This document shows, piece after piece, positions 23,823 through 32,347 of a stretch of DNA of 64,000 nucleotides. This DNA comes from Nonomuraea thailandensis. GTDB taxonomy: Bacteria > Actinomycetota > Actinomycetes > Streptosporangiales > Streptosporangiaceae. Position numbers and translations under genes: made by a program. Within the stretch, counting starts at the first letter, position 1. The number at the start of each line of letters is the position of its first letter. The stretch lies in contig NZ_JAMZEB010000002.1 of assembly GCF_024172165.1 (NCBI RefSeq), forward strand, positions 6,345,501-6,409,500. The letters are read 5' to 3'. The notes beneath the pieces are model-generated. The model was not told the DNA's origin. It ran no database searches and worked only from the letters and a program-made list of their open reading frames with translations.

Positions 23823-24248
23823 CTAGTTCAGATCTATGTGTTCCACGTCGTCGCGCCGGTCGCCGTCGCGCCGGTCGTCATCCGGCCGGTCGTCGCGCGG
23901 CCCGCTGGTGCGCGGCGCGGGCCTGCTCAGCGCGTCGAGCGCGCCCCTGAAGGCGGCGAACAGCTCGCCGCCCGCGGCCATCAGGTGCCCGGTCACGTCG
24001 CCGCCCGACTCGCGCTGCGCCGCGATCGCCCGGCAGACGGGGCAGGCGCGGCAGATGTACTCGTCGTGCGGCTCGGAGACCGCCTCCTCCCACACGTCCC
24101 GCTCCCTGCGGCTGCCGCCGCCGCCGGTGAAGGAGTTGAACACGCTCCTGCCCACCTGGCGGGTGGCCCGCCCCTGGATCGAGTCGAACAGCTTGCGGGC
24201 CTCGTCGGCTACCGTCCCGATGGGGTCTCTGTCCTGGCTCTCGCTCAT
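23823..24248 (-). CDS. Conserved actinobacterial hypothetical protein (DUF5304-like)
   Basis: 141 residues, hydrophilic. Residues 1-45 look helical; a C-x-x-C-x-x-C-like cluster (YICRACPVCRAIA) sits near residue 68; the C-terminus is a tail of Asp/Arg repeats (DDRPDDDRRDGDRRDD). GGAGGG precedes the ATG. It lies between the ArsA-like and glucokinase genes, an arrangement I recall from Streptomyces. The cysteine cluster could bind a metal, but no function is known. Confidence 0.68.
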   Translation of the reverse strand: MSESQDRDPIGTVADEARKLFDSIQGRATRQVGRSVFNSFTGGGGSRRERDVWEEAVSEPHDEYICRACPVCRAIAAQRESGGDVTGHLMAAGGELFAAFRGALDALSRPAPRTSGPRDDRPDDDRRDGDRRDDVEHIDLN

Positions 24249-24295
24249 CTTGGCCCTCCCTGGCGTTTTGGGGTCGCTCCTCCATGTTCAACTCT

Positions 24296-25504
24296 TCAGG
24301 TGGCGGATTCGCTCCCCGAGCTGAACGGTAGTGCAGACCCCGCGCTCCCGGGCGGGCTCCCGCCGGTGGCCCAGCGCACGCGCAGCACGCCGTCGCGCAG
24401 CTCCGCCCCGCCGATCTTCCTGCGGGCCAGCGCCGCGGGCAGCGCCAGGATCCTCCGGTACGGCCCCGCGGTGACGATCAGCTCGTCACCCTTGCGGGCC
24501 AGGTCGACGTCGCCGCGGTCGGCGCCCGGCAGGGCCAGCGTCAGCTCGTCGGCGCTCATCCGCAGCGGCGGCTCGACGGCGTGGGGGGCGAACGGGTCGG
24601 ACTCCCCGTACATCGCCGCGCCCAGGCCGGCCAGGGCGTCCTTGCCGACGGGCTCGGCGGGCAGGTACGGCACGACGTGGACGGGCAGCGGCGCGAACGA
24701 CTGCTCCGCCTCGGCCAGCAGCCGCGACTGCGCCGCCACCCACCGGGCGCGCCACTCGTCGGCGCCCTCGCCGGGGAAGACCCGGTTGGCGATGACGGCG
24801 TCGACGCGGTAGCCGTACAGGCTGAGCGAGGTCAGGGTGCGCCTGGCCTCGGCGAGGACCACGGACTCGGGGGTGAGCACGAGCCGGACGGAGGCGTGGT
24901 CGCCGGTGAGCAGCTCGCGGACCTCCATGAGGCCGCGGTGGAAGCGCTCGCCCGCGCTCATCACGTCCTCGCCGGGCGCGCTCACGCGGGCCACGCTGCG
25001 CACGAAGGGCGCGGCGAGCCGCACCAGCTTGCGCCCGACCGGCATGAGCCGGTTGACGTGCCAGTCGAGCGCCTCGGGCAGGGCCAGCAGCCGCAGCGTC
25101 TCGGCGGTGGGCGCGCAGTCGACCACGATCACGTCCCAGCGGCCCGCGCGGGCGTGCTCGCGCAGCTCCAGCAGGGCGATGATCTCCTCGGCGCCCGGAA
25201 GGACGGTGATCTCCTCGGAGGTGATCTGGTCGAGGCCCAGCTCGACCAGTACTCCCCTGGCGTAGTCCTGCAGCTCGCCCCAGTGGCGCTCCAGCGTCTT
25301 CTGCGTGTCGACCTGGTGCAGGTGCAGGCCGGGTGTGATCTCCCCGGGCCCCGCGGCCAGCGCGTCGGACAGCGAGTGCGCGGTGTCGGTGGAGATGATG
25401 AGCGTCTTGAGGCCGCGGCCGGCGGCGAGCGTGGCGGTGGCCGCGGCGGCCGTCGTCTTGCCGACGCCTCCCTTGCCGGTGAAGAGCAGGACCCGCGGGC
25501 TCAA
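24296..25504 (-). CDS. ArsA-like ATPase with HSP20-like tail
   Basis: 402 residues with TTG start after GAAGG. The deviant Walker A of the ArsA/GET3/MinD class is LLFTGKGGVGKTTAAAAT, followed by IISTDTAHSLSDAL (switch I) and VIVVDCAPTAETLRLL (switch II). The last ~85 residues (DELTLALPGADRGDVDLARKGDELIV) resemble the alpha-crystallin/HSP20-like ArsA C-terminal domain. No arsB or arsenate reductase is nearby, so arsenite export is unlikely; a client-delivery ATPase role is more plausible. It is one base downstream of the SRPBCC stop. Confidence 0.86.
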   Translation of the reverse strand: MSPRVLLFTGKGGVGKTTAAAATATLAAGRGLKTLIISTDTAHSLSDALAAGPGEITPGLHLHQVDTQKTLERHWGELQDYARGVLVELGLDQITSEEITVLPGAEEIIALLELREHARAGRWDVIVVDCAPTAETLRLLALPEALDWHVNRLMPVGRKLVRLAAPFVRSVARVSAPGEDVMSAGERFHRGLMEVRELLTGDHASVRLVLTPESVVLAEARRTLTSLSLYGYRVDAVIANRVFPGEGADEWRARWVAAQSRLLAEAEQSFAPLPVHVVPYLPAEPVGKDALAGLGAAMYGESDPFAPHAVEPPLRMSADELTLALPGADRGDVDLARKGDELIVTAGPYRRILALPAALARRKIGGAELRDGVLRVRWATGGSPPGSAGSALPFSSGSESAT

Positions 25505-25505
25505 C

Positions 25506-25940
25506 TCAGCGGCCTTCGACGCGCTTCTTGAGGCCCTTCAGCGCGGTGTCCACGATCACCTTCTCCGCCTTGCGCTTGATCAGGCCGATCATGGGCACGC
25601 TGAGATCGACCGTCAGCTCGTACGTCACCTCGGTGCCACTGCCCGCGCCGGCGAGCCGGTAACTCCCCCGGAGGTCGGAGACCATCTTCCCCGGCTCGGC
25701 CACCTGCCAGCGCACGCCGTCGCCCTCCCAGGTGTAGGCCAGGGCGTAGGTGTCGCTGATCGGGCCGGCGTCCAGGGCGAACCGCACCGTCCGCGGCCTG
25801 CCGTCGGGGTCGGTGCTGAGGACCTCGGCGCTCTTGACCTGCCCGGCCCATTCCGGGTAGGAGGGGAAGTCGGCGATGACCGCCATCACGTCGGCCTGCG
25901 GGGCGCCGATGGTGATGCTCGAAGTGGTGCGATCAGACAT
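25506..25940 (-). CDS. SRPBCC-family (START-like/polyketide cyclase-type) protein
   Basis: 144 residues of the helix-grip fold: SSITIGAPQADVMAVIADF, PSYPEWAGQVKSAEVL, and the long C-terminal helix DTALKGLKKRVEGR. Such proteins hold hydrophobic ligands. The ATG at 25940 (MSDRTTSS) is preferred over one 18 bases upstream. The stop is one base from the TTG of the ArsA-like gene, so the two are coupled, suggesting ligand or client handling together. Confidence 0.83.
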   Translation of the reverse strand: MSDRTTSSITIGAPQADVMAVIADFPSYPEWAGQVKSAEVLSTDPDGRPRTVRFALDAGPISDTYALAYTWEGDGVRWQVAEPGKMVSDLRGSYRLAGAGSGTEVTYELTVDLSVPMIGLIKRKAEKVIVDTALKGLKKRVEGR

Positions 25941-26000
25941 GCGACCACCGTAGTGCACAAACCGCCGACCGCGGCGGACCGCTGCACGGTGCCGGTCAGA

Positions 26001-26768
26001 TCACCATTCGAGGACGTACGGCACGCCCTTCCCCCGGAAATGCCCCACGTTCACGCATTCGGTGCGCCCCACGCGGGCACGCGCGCGCAGGGGGTTGTGC
26101 ACGTGGCCGAACAGGGCGTAGCGCGGCTGGGTGCGCCTGATCGCCTCCAGCGTCGCCTCGCTGCCGCGCTCGAACCGCCGGGCCACCACGTCGTACAGCA
26201 GCTCGGGCAGCGCGGGCGGGATGTGGCAGCACAGCACGTCCACCTCGCCGACGGCCTCGACCTTGGCGGCGTACTCCTCGTCGGTGATCTCGTGCGGGGT
26301 GCGGTAGGGGGTCTTGAGCCCGCCGCCGACGAAGCCGAACCGCAGCCCGCCGATCTCCGCCACCTGCCCGTCGAGCACCTGGTGGCCGGGCCTGAGGTAG
26401 TCGGCCCACAGGCGCGGCAGGTCGACGTTGCCGTAGGTGAGGAAGGCGGGGGTGGGCATGGCGGCGAAGAGGGCGTCGTACTGGGCGCGCACGTTGCGCT
26501 CGATGTGCTCGCGCGGATCGCCGTCGAGCGTGGCCCACAGCCGCGCCGACATGGCCCTGGCCTCGTCGAACCGCTTGGCCGTGCGCAGCTCGATGAACCG
26601 CCTGGCGTTCTCCGCGCCGAACAGGTCGGCGAAGATGCCCTGGGCGTGGTCGTCGTAGTCGACGAACAGGATCAGGTCGCCGAGGCAGATCAGCGCGTCC
26701 GCGCCGTCGGCCGCGCCGGCCAGGGCGTCGGCCCTGCCGTGGACGTCACTGACGACATGCACCTTCAT
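26001..26768 (-). CDS. Calcineurin-like metallophosphoesterase
   Basis: 255 residues with the two-metal motifs in order: VVSDVHGRAD (D-x-H), ICLGDLILF (GD), TYGNVDLPR (GN-x-D, with Val replacing the usual His), CCHIPP and LFGHVHNPLR (GHxH). The GNHD motif is altered to GNVD, which removes a transition-state His and may shift activity or substrate. The ribosome site is weak. Substrate unknown. Divergent from the acyl-CoA ligase gene. Confidence 0.86.
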   Translation of the reverse strand: MKVHVVSDVHGRADALAGAADGADALICLGDLILFVDYDDHAQGIFADLFGAENARRFIELRTAKRFDEARAMSARLWATLDGDPREHIERNVRAQYDALFAAMPTPAFLTYGNVDLPRLWADYLRPGHQVLDGQVAEIGGLRFGFVGGGLKTPYRTPHEITDEEYAAKVEAVGEVDVLCCHIPPALPELLYDVVARRFERGSEATLEAIRRTQPRYALFGHVHNPLRARARVGRTECVNVGHFRGKGVPYVLEW

Positions 26769-26794
26769 GAGGAGATCCTAAGCCCGTCCCGATC

Positions 26795-26847
26795 GGCGTT
26801 TCCGGTGCGCGTACGGACCGGTAGTGGCTGCTAGCGTGGGAAACGCC
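26795..26847. promoter_or_regulatory. Inverted repeat between phosphoesterase and ligase genes
   Basis: GGCGTTTCC (26795-26803) and GGAAACGCC (26839-26847) are exact 9-bp inverted arms 35 bases apart, in the divergent promoter region. A looping or dual operator role is possible. Confidence 0.4.
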
Positions 26848-26931
26848 CTTCATAACGCCTCTATGACGGAGCTACCGGCGCGTAACTTAAGGCGGTAACG
26901 TCCAGGCGGTCCCCGAAGAGGAGTTGAGTTC

Positions 26932-28680
26932 GTGCGCGAGTACAGCGTCCCCGTCCTGGTCGACGTGCCTGCTTCCGCGGGCCTGGCCGACACCGTCTTC
27001 CGGCGCGCGGAGCAGGAGCCCGGCGCGGTGGTGATGCGCCGCAAGGCCGGCGCGGGCTGGCCCGTCGTCACCGCGGCCGAGTTCCGCGACCAGGTGGTCG
27101 AGGTGGCCAAGGGGCTGATCGCGGCGGGCGTCGAGCACGGCGACCGGGTCGCGCTCATGTCGCGCACCCGCTACGAGTGGACGCTGGTCGACTACGCCAT
27201 CTGGGCCGTCGGCGGGGTGACCGTGCCGATCTACGAGACGTCCTCCGTCGAGCAGGTCAGGTGGATCCTGCACGACAGCGAGGCCAAGGCCGCGTTCGTC
27301 GAGCTCGACGGGCACGAGGAGTCCGTCAGGGAGGCGGCGCCCGAGCTGAAGTCGCTCTGGCGGGTGGACGGCACGCTGGAGACCGGCGAGGTCACCGCCG
27401 CCGACGTGGACGAGCGCAGGAAGCTCGTCTCCTCCGCCGACCTGGCCACGGTCGTCTACACCTCGGGCACCACGGGCCGGCCCAAGGGCTGCCGGATCAC
27501 CCACGACAACCTGCTGTTCACCGCGCTCAACGTGCTGCGCGGGCCGCTGGAGCCGCTGTTCGCCCGCAAGGACCCGGCCGCGCTGCTGTTCCTGCCGCTG
27601 GCGCACATCTTCGCGCGGATGATCCAGGTCGTGCTGTTCGAGGCGGGCGCCGTCATGGCGCACACCCCCAACATGAAGAACGTCGCGCCCGACCTCCAGG
27701 ACTTCCAGCCGACGTTCCTGCTGGGCGTGCCCCGGGTGTTCGAGAAGGTCTACAACGGCGCCGAGCAGAAGGCCATCTCGGGCGGCAAGGGCAAGATCTT
27801 CGCCCGCGCCGTGGACGTGGCGGTGGCCTGGAGCAAGGCCGAGAGCTCCGGCGGCGCCCCGCTCGGGCTGCGGTTGCAGCGGGCGGTGTTCGACAAGCTG
27901 GTGTACTCCAAGCTGCGCGCGGCCACCGGCGGCCGGCTGTCGGCCGCGGTGTGCGGCGGCTCGGCCCTGGGCGACCGGCTCGGCCACTTCTTCAGGGGCG
28001 TCGGCATCGAGGTCTTCGAGGGCTACGGCCTGACCGAGACCTCGGCCCCGGTCTCGGTCAACATGCCCGGCGCCAACAAGATCGGCACTGTCGGCAAGCC
28101 GCTGCCCGGCGTCACGCTGCGCATCGACGGCGACGGCGAGATCCTGGCCAGGGGCCGCAACGTCTTCGACGGCTACTGGAAGAACGACTCGGCGACCGGT
28201 GACGTGATCGACGCGGACGGCTGGTTCCACACCGGCGACATCGGCGAGCTCGACGCCGACGGCTACCTGCGGATCACCGGGCGCAAGAAGGAGATCCTGG
28301 TCACGGCGGCGGGCAAGAACGTCGCCCCCGGGCCGCTGGAGGACGCGCTGCGGGCGCACCCCCTGATCTCCCAGGCCATGATCGTCGGCGACGGCCGGCC
28401 GTTCGTGGCCGCCCTCATCACGCTCGACCCCGAGGCCGTCCCCGCCGGCACGAAGATCTCCGAGCTGCGGGGCGACCCGAAGGTGCAGGCGGAGATCCAG
28501 GGCGCGGTGGACCGGGCGAACCTGACGGTGTCCAAGGCCGAGCAGATCAAGAAGTTCACCATCCTCGACGCGGACATCACGGAGGAGAGCGGGCACCTCA
28601 CGCCCACGCTCAAGGTCAAGCGCAGCCTCGTGATGCGCGACTTCGCCAAGGACGTCGACGACCTCTACAGCGGCCACTGA
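26932..28680 (+). CDS. Long-chain fatty-acid-CoA ligase (AMP-dependent synthetase)
   Basis: 582 residues of the ANL superfamily, close to FadD15-type ligases (about 600). AMP-binding motif VVYTSGTTGRPKGC, GYGLTETSAPV, DGWFHTGDIGELDADGYL and RKKEILVTAAGKNVAP are all in place. Activates fatty acids to acyl-CoA through an acyl-adenylate. GTG start with GAGGAG upstream. It ends at a hairpin shared with the convergent MerR gene. Confidence 0.92.
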   Translation: MREYSVPVLVDVPASAGLADTVFRRAEQEPGAVVMRRKAGAGWPVVTAAEFRDQVVEVAKGLIAAGVEHGDRVALMSRTRYEWTLVDYAIWAVGGVTVPIYETSSVEQVRWILHDSEAKAAFVELDGHEESVREAAPELKSLWRVDGTLETGEVTAADVDERRKLVSSADLATVVYTSGTTGRPKGCRITHDNLLFTALNVLRGPLEPLFARKDPAALLFLPLAHIFARMIQVVLFEAGAVMAHTPNMKNVAPDLQDFQPTFLLGVPRVFEKVYNGAEQKAISGGKGKIFARAVDVAVAWSKAESSGGAPLGLRLQRAVFDKLVYSKLRAATGGRLSAAVCGGSALGDRLGHFFRGVGIEVFEGYGLTETSAPVSVNMPGANKIGTVGKPLPGVTLRIDGDGEILARGRNVFDGYWKNDSATGDVIDADGWFHTGDIGELDADGYLRITGRKKEILVTAAGKNVAPGPLEDALRAHPLISQAMIVGDGRPFVAALITLDPEAVPAGTKISELRGDPKVQAEIQGAVDRANLTVSKAEQIKKFTILDADITEESGHLTPTLKVKRSLVMRDFAKDVDDLYSGH

Positions 28681-28702
28681 GCCCTCCCCCGGGGAAGGGC
28701 TC
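28679..28702. terminator. Bidirectional terminator-like hairpin
   Basis: GAGCCCT (28679-28685) pairs with AGGGCTC (28696-28702), and the inner CCCC/GGGG extends the stem. It lies between the convergent ligase and MerR stops. Only a weak T-run follows. Confidence 0.55.
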
Positions 28703-28716
28703 CGGGGTCGTCGTGG

Positions 28717-29097
28717 TCAGGCCGCGCCCGCCAGGGATGCGGCCGGGCCGCTCGCCCGCTCCGTGTCCGCCACGAGCGCGGCCAGGCTGTCGCGCGTCGC
28801 CTGGATCTCGGCGAGCTGCACCTCCAGGCCCGCGAGGCGGTCGCGCAGGTGCCCCAGCGTGCAGGCGTCGAGCACCTCGCCCGAGCCGGACGCGCACGGC
28901 AGCACGTCCCTGATGACCTTGGTCGGCAGCCCGGCGGCGAGCAGCGTGCGGATCCGGCGGACGACGACGGGCGCGTCCGCGTCGTAGCGCCGGTGACCGC
29001 CCTCCCCGCGGTGGGAGGCCAGCAATCCCTGCTCCTCGTAGTAGCGAAGCAGCCTCGGGCTGACCCCGGTCTCGCGCGACAACGCCCCGATCCTCAT
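28717..29097 (-). CDS. MerR-family transcriptional regulator
   Basis: 126 residues: MerR helix-turn-helix MRIGALSRETGVSPRLLRYYEEQGLL, wing HRGEGGHRRYDADA, then a dimerisation coiled coil and a short C-terminus. Two cysteines (LPCASGSGEVLDAC) lie where many MerR proteins place effector cysteines, but the spacing does not match SoxR or the metal-binding classes. The ATG at 29097 follows GAGGAG. Divergent from an aldo/keto reductase with a MerR-type promoter between them. Confidence 0.9.
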   Translation of the reverse strand: MRIGALSRETGVSPRLLRYYEEQGLLASHRGEGGHRRYDADAPVVVRRIRTLLAAGLPTKVIRDVLPCASGSGEVLDACTLGHLRDRLAGLEVQLAEIQATRDSLAALVADTERASGPAASLAGAA

Positions 29098-29122
29098 GTG
29101 ACGCTCCTCACAGCGTTCCGGC

Positions 29123-29154
29123 TTGAATCTCACATCTATGTGAAGTCCTAGCGT
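29123..29154 (+). promoter_or_regulatory. MerR-type long-spacer promoter with central inverted repeat
   Basis: A -35-like TTGAAT (29123-29128) and -10-like TAGCGT (29149-29154) are 20 bp apart, the over-long spacing typical of MerR-activated promoters. The spacer contains TCACAT-CT-ATGTGA (29130-29143). The predicted transcript would begin at about the ATG at 29162, i.e. leaderless. Confidence 0.55.
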
Positions 29155-29161
29155 GACGGTC

Positions 29162-30046
29162 ATGAGCGAAATTCCTGCACGTGAGATCTTCTCCATCGGC
29201 GGCGACCTTCAGGTGAGCCGGATCGGCTACGGCGCGATGCGGCTGGCCGACGGCCCGGAGCCCGCGCCGTCCGCCGCCGAGGCACACATCTGGCGTCCCC
29301 CGGCCGGCCGCGCCGGCGCGATCGCGCTCCTGCGCAGAGCCGCCGAGCTGGGGGTGGACCTGTTCGACACGGCCGACGCCTACGCCCTGGGCGCCAATGA
29401 GGAGCTGATCGCCGAGGCGCTGCACCCGTACGCGGGAAGCGTGACGATCGCCACCAAGATCGGCGTGCTGCGCCCGTCGCCCACCGAGTGGGTCACCCAC
29501 GGCCACCCGGCCTACCTGCGGCAGCAGGCGGAGCTGGCGCTGCGCCGGCTGCGCGTGGAGCGCATCGACCTCCTCCAGCTGCACCGCATCGACCCCGAGT
29601 ACCCGCTGGCGGACCAGATCGGCGCGCTCAAGCAGCTCAGGGACGAGGGCAAGGTGCGCCACATCGGCCTGTCGGAGGTGGGCGTGGACGAGCTGCGCCG
29701 GGCCGCGGAGATCACGCCCATCGCGAGCGTCCAGAACCTGTACAACCTGAGCACCCGCGACCACGACCCCGTGGTGGACTACGCGGCCGAGCGCGGGATC
29801 GCGTTCCTGCCGTGGTTCCCGTTCGCGGCCGGCTCGCACGCGGGGCCGGGGAGCCCGCTGGCGGAGGTGGCGGCCGAGATCGGGGTCACGGCGGCGCAGG
29901 CGTCGCTGGCCTGGCTGCTGCGCCGCTCCCCGACGGTGATCCCGATCCCCGGGACCTCCTCGATCGCCCATCTGGAGGAGAACGTGGCCGCGTTGTCCGT
30001 CAAGCTGACGGACGACCAGTACGACCGCCTCTCCCGCGCGGTCTAG
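29162..30046 (+). CDS. Aldo/keto reductase
   Basis: 294 residues (297 if the GTG at 29153 is used). The AKR catalytic tetrad is visible: Asp and Tyr in FDTADAYALG, Lys in IATKIGV, His in LLQLHRIDPEY. The NADPH site is IPIPGTSSIAHLEENVAAL. Reduces aldehydes or ketones with NADPH; substrate unknown. Divergent from MerR, so probably induced by the MerR ligand. A leaderless ATG start is favoured by the promoter spacing. Confidence 0.9.
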   Translation: MSEIPAREIFSIGGDLQVSRIGYGAMRLADGPEPAPSAAEAHIWRPPAGRAGAIALLRRAAELGVDLFDTADAYALGANEELIAEALHPYAGSVTIATKIGVLRPSPTEWVTHGHPAYLRQQAELALRRLRVERIDLLQLHRIDPEYPLADQIGALKQLRDEGKVRHIGLSEVGVDELRRAAEITPIASVQNLYNLSTRDHDPVVDYAAERGIAFLPWFPFAAGSHAGPGSPLAEVAAEIGVTAAQASLAWLLRRSPTVIPIPGTSSIAHLEENVAALSVKLTDDQYDRLSRAV

Positions 30047-30103
30047 CCGGTCACGCGACGGTCTCGGTAGGGACGCCACCGCACAGCGGTCCGATTCTGT
30101 CCG

Positions 30104-30132
30104 TTGACAGTCAGAAATGCTGGCTTTTCGAT
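30104..30132 (+). promoter_or_regulatory. Probable promoter of the sugar ABC operon
   Basis: TTGACA (30104-30109), 17-bp spacer, TTCGAT (30127-30132), about 57 bases before the solute-binding protein start. Confidence 0.4.
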
Positions 30133-30188
30133 GAGGAAAGGTGAGCGAACTCGGGGGATTCTGACGGGTCCGGCAAGGAGGCACCCCC

Positions 30189-31475
30189 ATGAACCAACGG
30201 CCGCCGATCTCACGCCGCAATCTCCTGCTGGGCACCGCCGCCGCGTTCGGCGTCCCCGCGGTCCTGGCCGGGTGCGGCTCCGGCAGCCCGGCCCCCGCGC
30301 CCGGCGGGTCCGGCGGCGACCTCGGCACGGTGACGATCGGCTCGAACGCCTCCGACGAGATCCCGAAGAAGTCCCTCGACACCGTGGTCAAGGCCTTCAC
30401 CCAGGCCACGACGCGGATCAACACGGTCGATCACAACACGTTCCAGGAGAACATCAACCGCTACCTCAGGGGCACGCCCGACGACGTGTTCACCTGGTTC
30501 GCGGGCTACCGCATGCAGTTCTTCGCCGAGCAGGGGCTGGCCGTCGACATCTCCGACGTGTGGCAGGAGATCGGCGGCAACTACACGCAGGCGTTCAAGG
30601 ACCAGTCGACCGGCGTGGACGGCAAGCAGTACTTCATCCCGTTCACCTACTATCCGTGGGCGGTCTTCTACCGCAAGAGCGTGTGGCAGGAGAAGGGGTA
30701 CGAGCCGCCGGCCACGCTGGACGAGCTCACCGCGCTGGCCAGGAGGATGAAGGCCGACGGGCTGGTCCCGATCGCGTTCGCCGACAAGGACGGCTGGCCG
30801 GCGATGGGCACGTTCGACATCCTCAACCTGCGCACGAACGGCTACGACTTCCACATCTCGCTCATGGCGGGCAAGGAGTCGTGGACCGATCCGCGGGTCA
30901 AGCAGGTGTTCGAGACGTGGCGGGGGCTGATGGAGCACCACCAGCCGGCGGCGCTGGGCCGTACGTGGCAGGAGGCCGGGCAGTCGCTGGCGCAGAAGAA
31001 GACCGGGATGTACCTGCTCGGCATGTTCGTCGCCCAGCAGTTCCCCGAGGCCGACCGCGACGACCTCGACTTCTTCACCTTCCCCGAGATCGACCCCGCG
31101 CACGGGACGGACTCGATCGACGCCCCCATCGACGGCTACATGATCTCCGCCAAGGCCAGGAACGTCGAGGGAGCCAAGGCCCTGCTCAAGCACTTCGCCC
31201 AGCCGTCCTCGCAGGACGTCGCCACGAAGCTGGACCCCGGCACGCTGGCCGCGAGCTCGAAGGCCGACACCTCCGGCTACAGCGCGCTGCAGAAGCGCGG
31301 CGCGGAGCTGGTGTCGAAGGCCACGCACATCGCCCAGTTCCTCGACCGTGACACGCGGCCCGACTTCGCCTCCACCGTGATGATCCCGTCGCTGCAGTCG
31401 TTCGTCAGCGAGCCGGCCGAGATCGACTCCCTGCTGGCGAGCATCGAGAAGCAGAAGGCGAACATCTTCCGCTGA
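30189..31475 (+). CDS. Carbohydrate ABC transporter solute-binding lipoprotein
   Basis: 428 residues of the family 1 extracellular sugar-binding proteins. The N-terminus has a twin-arginine signal (SRRNLLLG) ending in a lipobox (AVLAGCGSGS), so it is exported folded by Tat and lipid-anchored. AAGGAGG lies seven bases before the ATG. It binds an extracellular sugar or oligosaccharide; the binding residues do not reveal which. The stop overlaps the first permease start (TGATG), showing an operon. Confidence 0.9.
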   Translation: MNQRPPISRRNLLLGTAAAFGVPAVLAGCGSGSPAPAPGGSGGDLGTVTIGSNASDEIPKKSLDTVVKAFTQATTRINTVDHNTFQENINRYLRGTPDDVFTWFAGYRMQFFAEQGLAVDISDVWQEIGGNYTQAFKDQSTGVDGKQYFIPFTYYPWAVFYRKSVWQEKGYEPPATLDELTALARRMKADGLVPIAFADKDGWPAMGTFDILNLRTNGYDFHISLMAGKESWTDPRVKQVFETWRGLMEHHQPAALGRTWQEAGQSLAQKKTGMYLLGMFVAQQFPEADRDDLDFFTFPEIDPAHGTDSIDAPIDGYMISAKARNVEGAKALLKHFAQPSSQDVATKLDPGTLAASSKADTSGYSALQKRGAELVSKATHIAQFLDRDTRPDFASTVMIPSLQSFVSEPAEIDSLLASIEKQKANIFR

Positions 31476-32347
31476 TGGCCGTCAAGACCCGTCGCTACTC
31501 CGCCCGCGACGTGACCGTCCTGGTCATCGGGCTGGGGGTGGCCATCGCCGTCAACGTGAGCGTCATCTGGGGGCCCACGCTGGCCTCCATCGGGCTGTCG
31601 GGCACCGGCTGGAACGGGATCGGGCCCATCGAGTGGATCGGGGGCCAGAACTACCACGACCTGTCGGCCGAGTACCCGCCGTTCTGGTCGGCGGTCCGCA
31701 ACAACGTGTTGTGGCTGGGCTTCCTCGGGCTGGTCGCGACGCCGTTCGGGCTGTTCTGCGCGGTGCTGCTGGACCGGCGGCTGCGGTTGTCGCGCTTCTA
31801 CCAGGGCGCCCTGTACATGCCGGTCGTGCTGTCGCTGGCGGTGGTGGGCTTCATCGCGCAGCTCGTCTACTCCTCCGACTACGGCGTGCTGAACGCGGTG
31901 ACCGGGCTGGGCGTGGACTGGCTGGGCGACAGCTCCATCAACATCTGGGTCGTCATGGTCGCGGCGGGCTGGCGGCACGTCGGCTACGTCATGATCATCT
32001 ATCTGGCGGGGCTCAAGGCGGTCGATCCGGCGCTGAAGGAGGCCGCGGCCATCGACGGGGCGAACGAGCGTCAGGCGTTCTTCCGGGTGGTGTTCCCGAC
32101 GCTGCGGCCGGTCAACGTGATCGTGCTGGTCATCACCGTGATCGAGGCGCTGCGGGCGTTCGACATCGTCTACGCCGTCAACAAGGGCAGGAACGGGCTG
32201 GAGCTGCTGTCGGTGCTGGTCACCGAGAACATCGTGGGCGAGGCCAGCAGGATCGGGTTCGGCTCGGCGATCGCGGTGATCCTGCTGGTGATCTCGATGG
32301 GGTTCATCGTGGCGTACCTGTCGCAGCTCTTCAGGGAGGAGCGATGA
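31475..32347 (+). CDS. Sugar ABC transporter permease, MalF/LacF type
   Basis: 290 residues with about six helices and the EAA motif KEAAAIDGANERQAFFRVVFP that docks with the ATPase. First of two permeases in a CUT1-type importer. One-base overlap with the binding-protein gene and a four-base ATGA overlap with the second permease. Confidence 0.92.
   Translation: MAVKTRRYSARDVTVLVIGLGVAIAVNVSVIWGPTLASIGLSGTGWNGIGPIEWIGGQNYHDLSAEYPPFWSAVRNNVLWLGFLGLVATPFGLFCAVLLDRRLRLSRFYQGALYMPVVLSLAVVGFIAQLVYSSDYGVLNAVTGLGVDWLGDSSINIWVVMVAAGWRHVGYVMIIYLAGLKAVDPALKEAAAIDGANERQAFFRVVFPTLRPVNVIVLVITVIEALRAFDIVYAVNKGRNGLELLSVLVTENIVGEASRIGFGSAIAVILLVISMGFIVAYLSQLFREER

Noticed and set aside
24296..25504. Arsenite efflux ATPase (arsA in the strict sense)
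   Set aside because: No arsB, arsC, arsD or arsR nearby, and the HSP20-like tail and SRPBCC partner suggest a different client.
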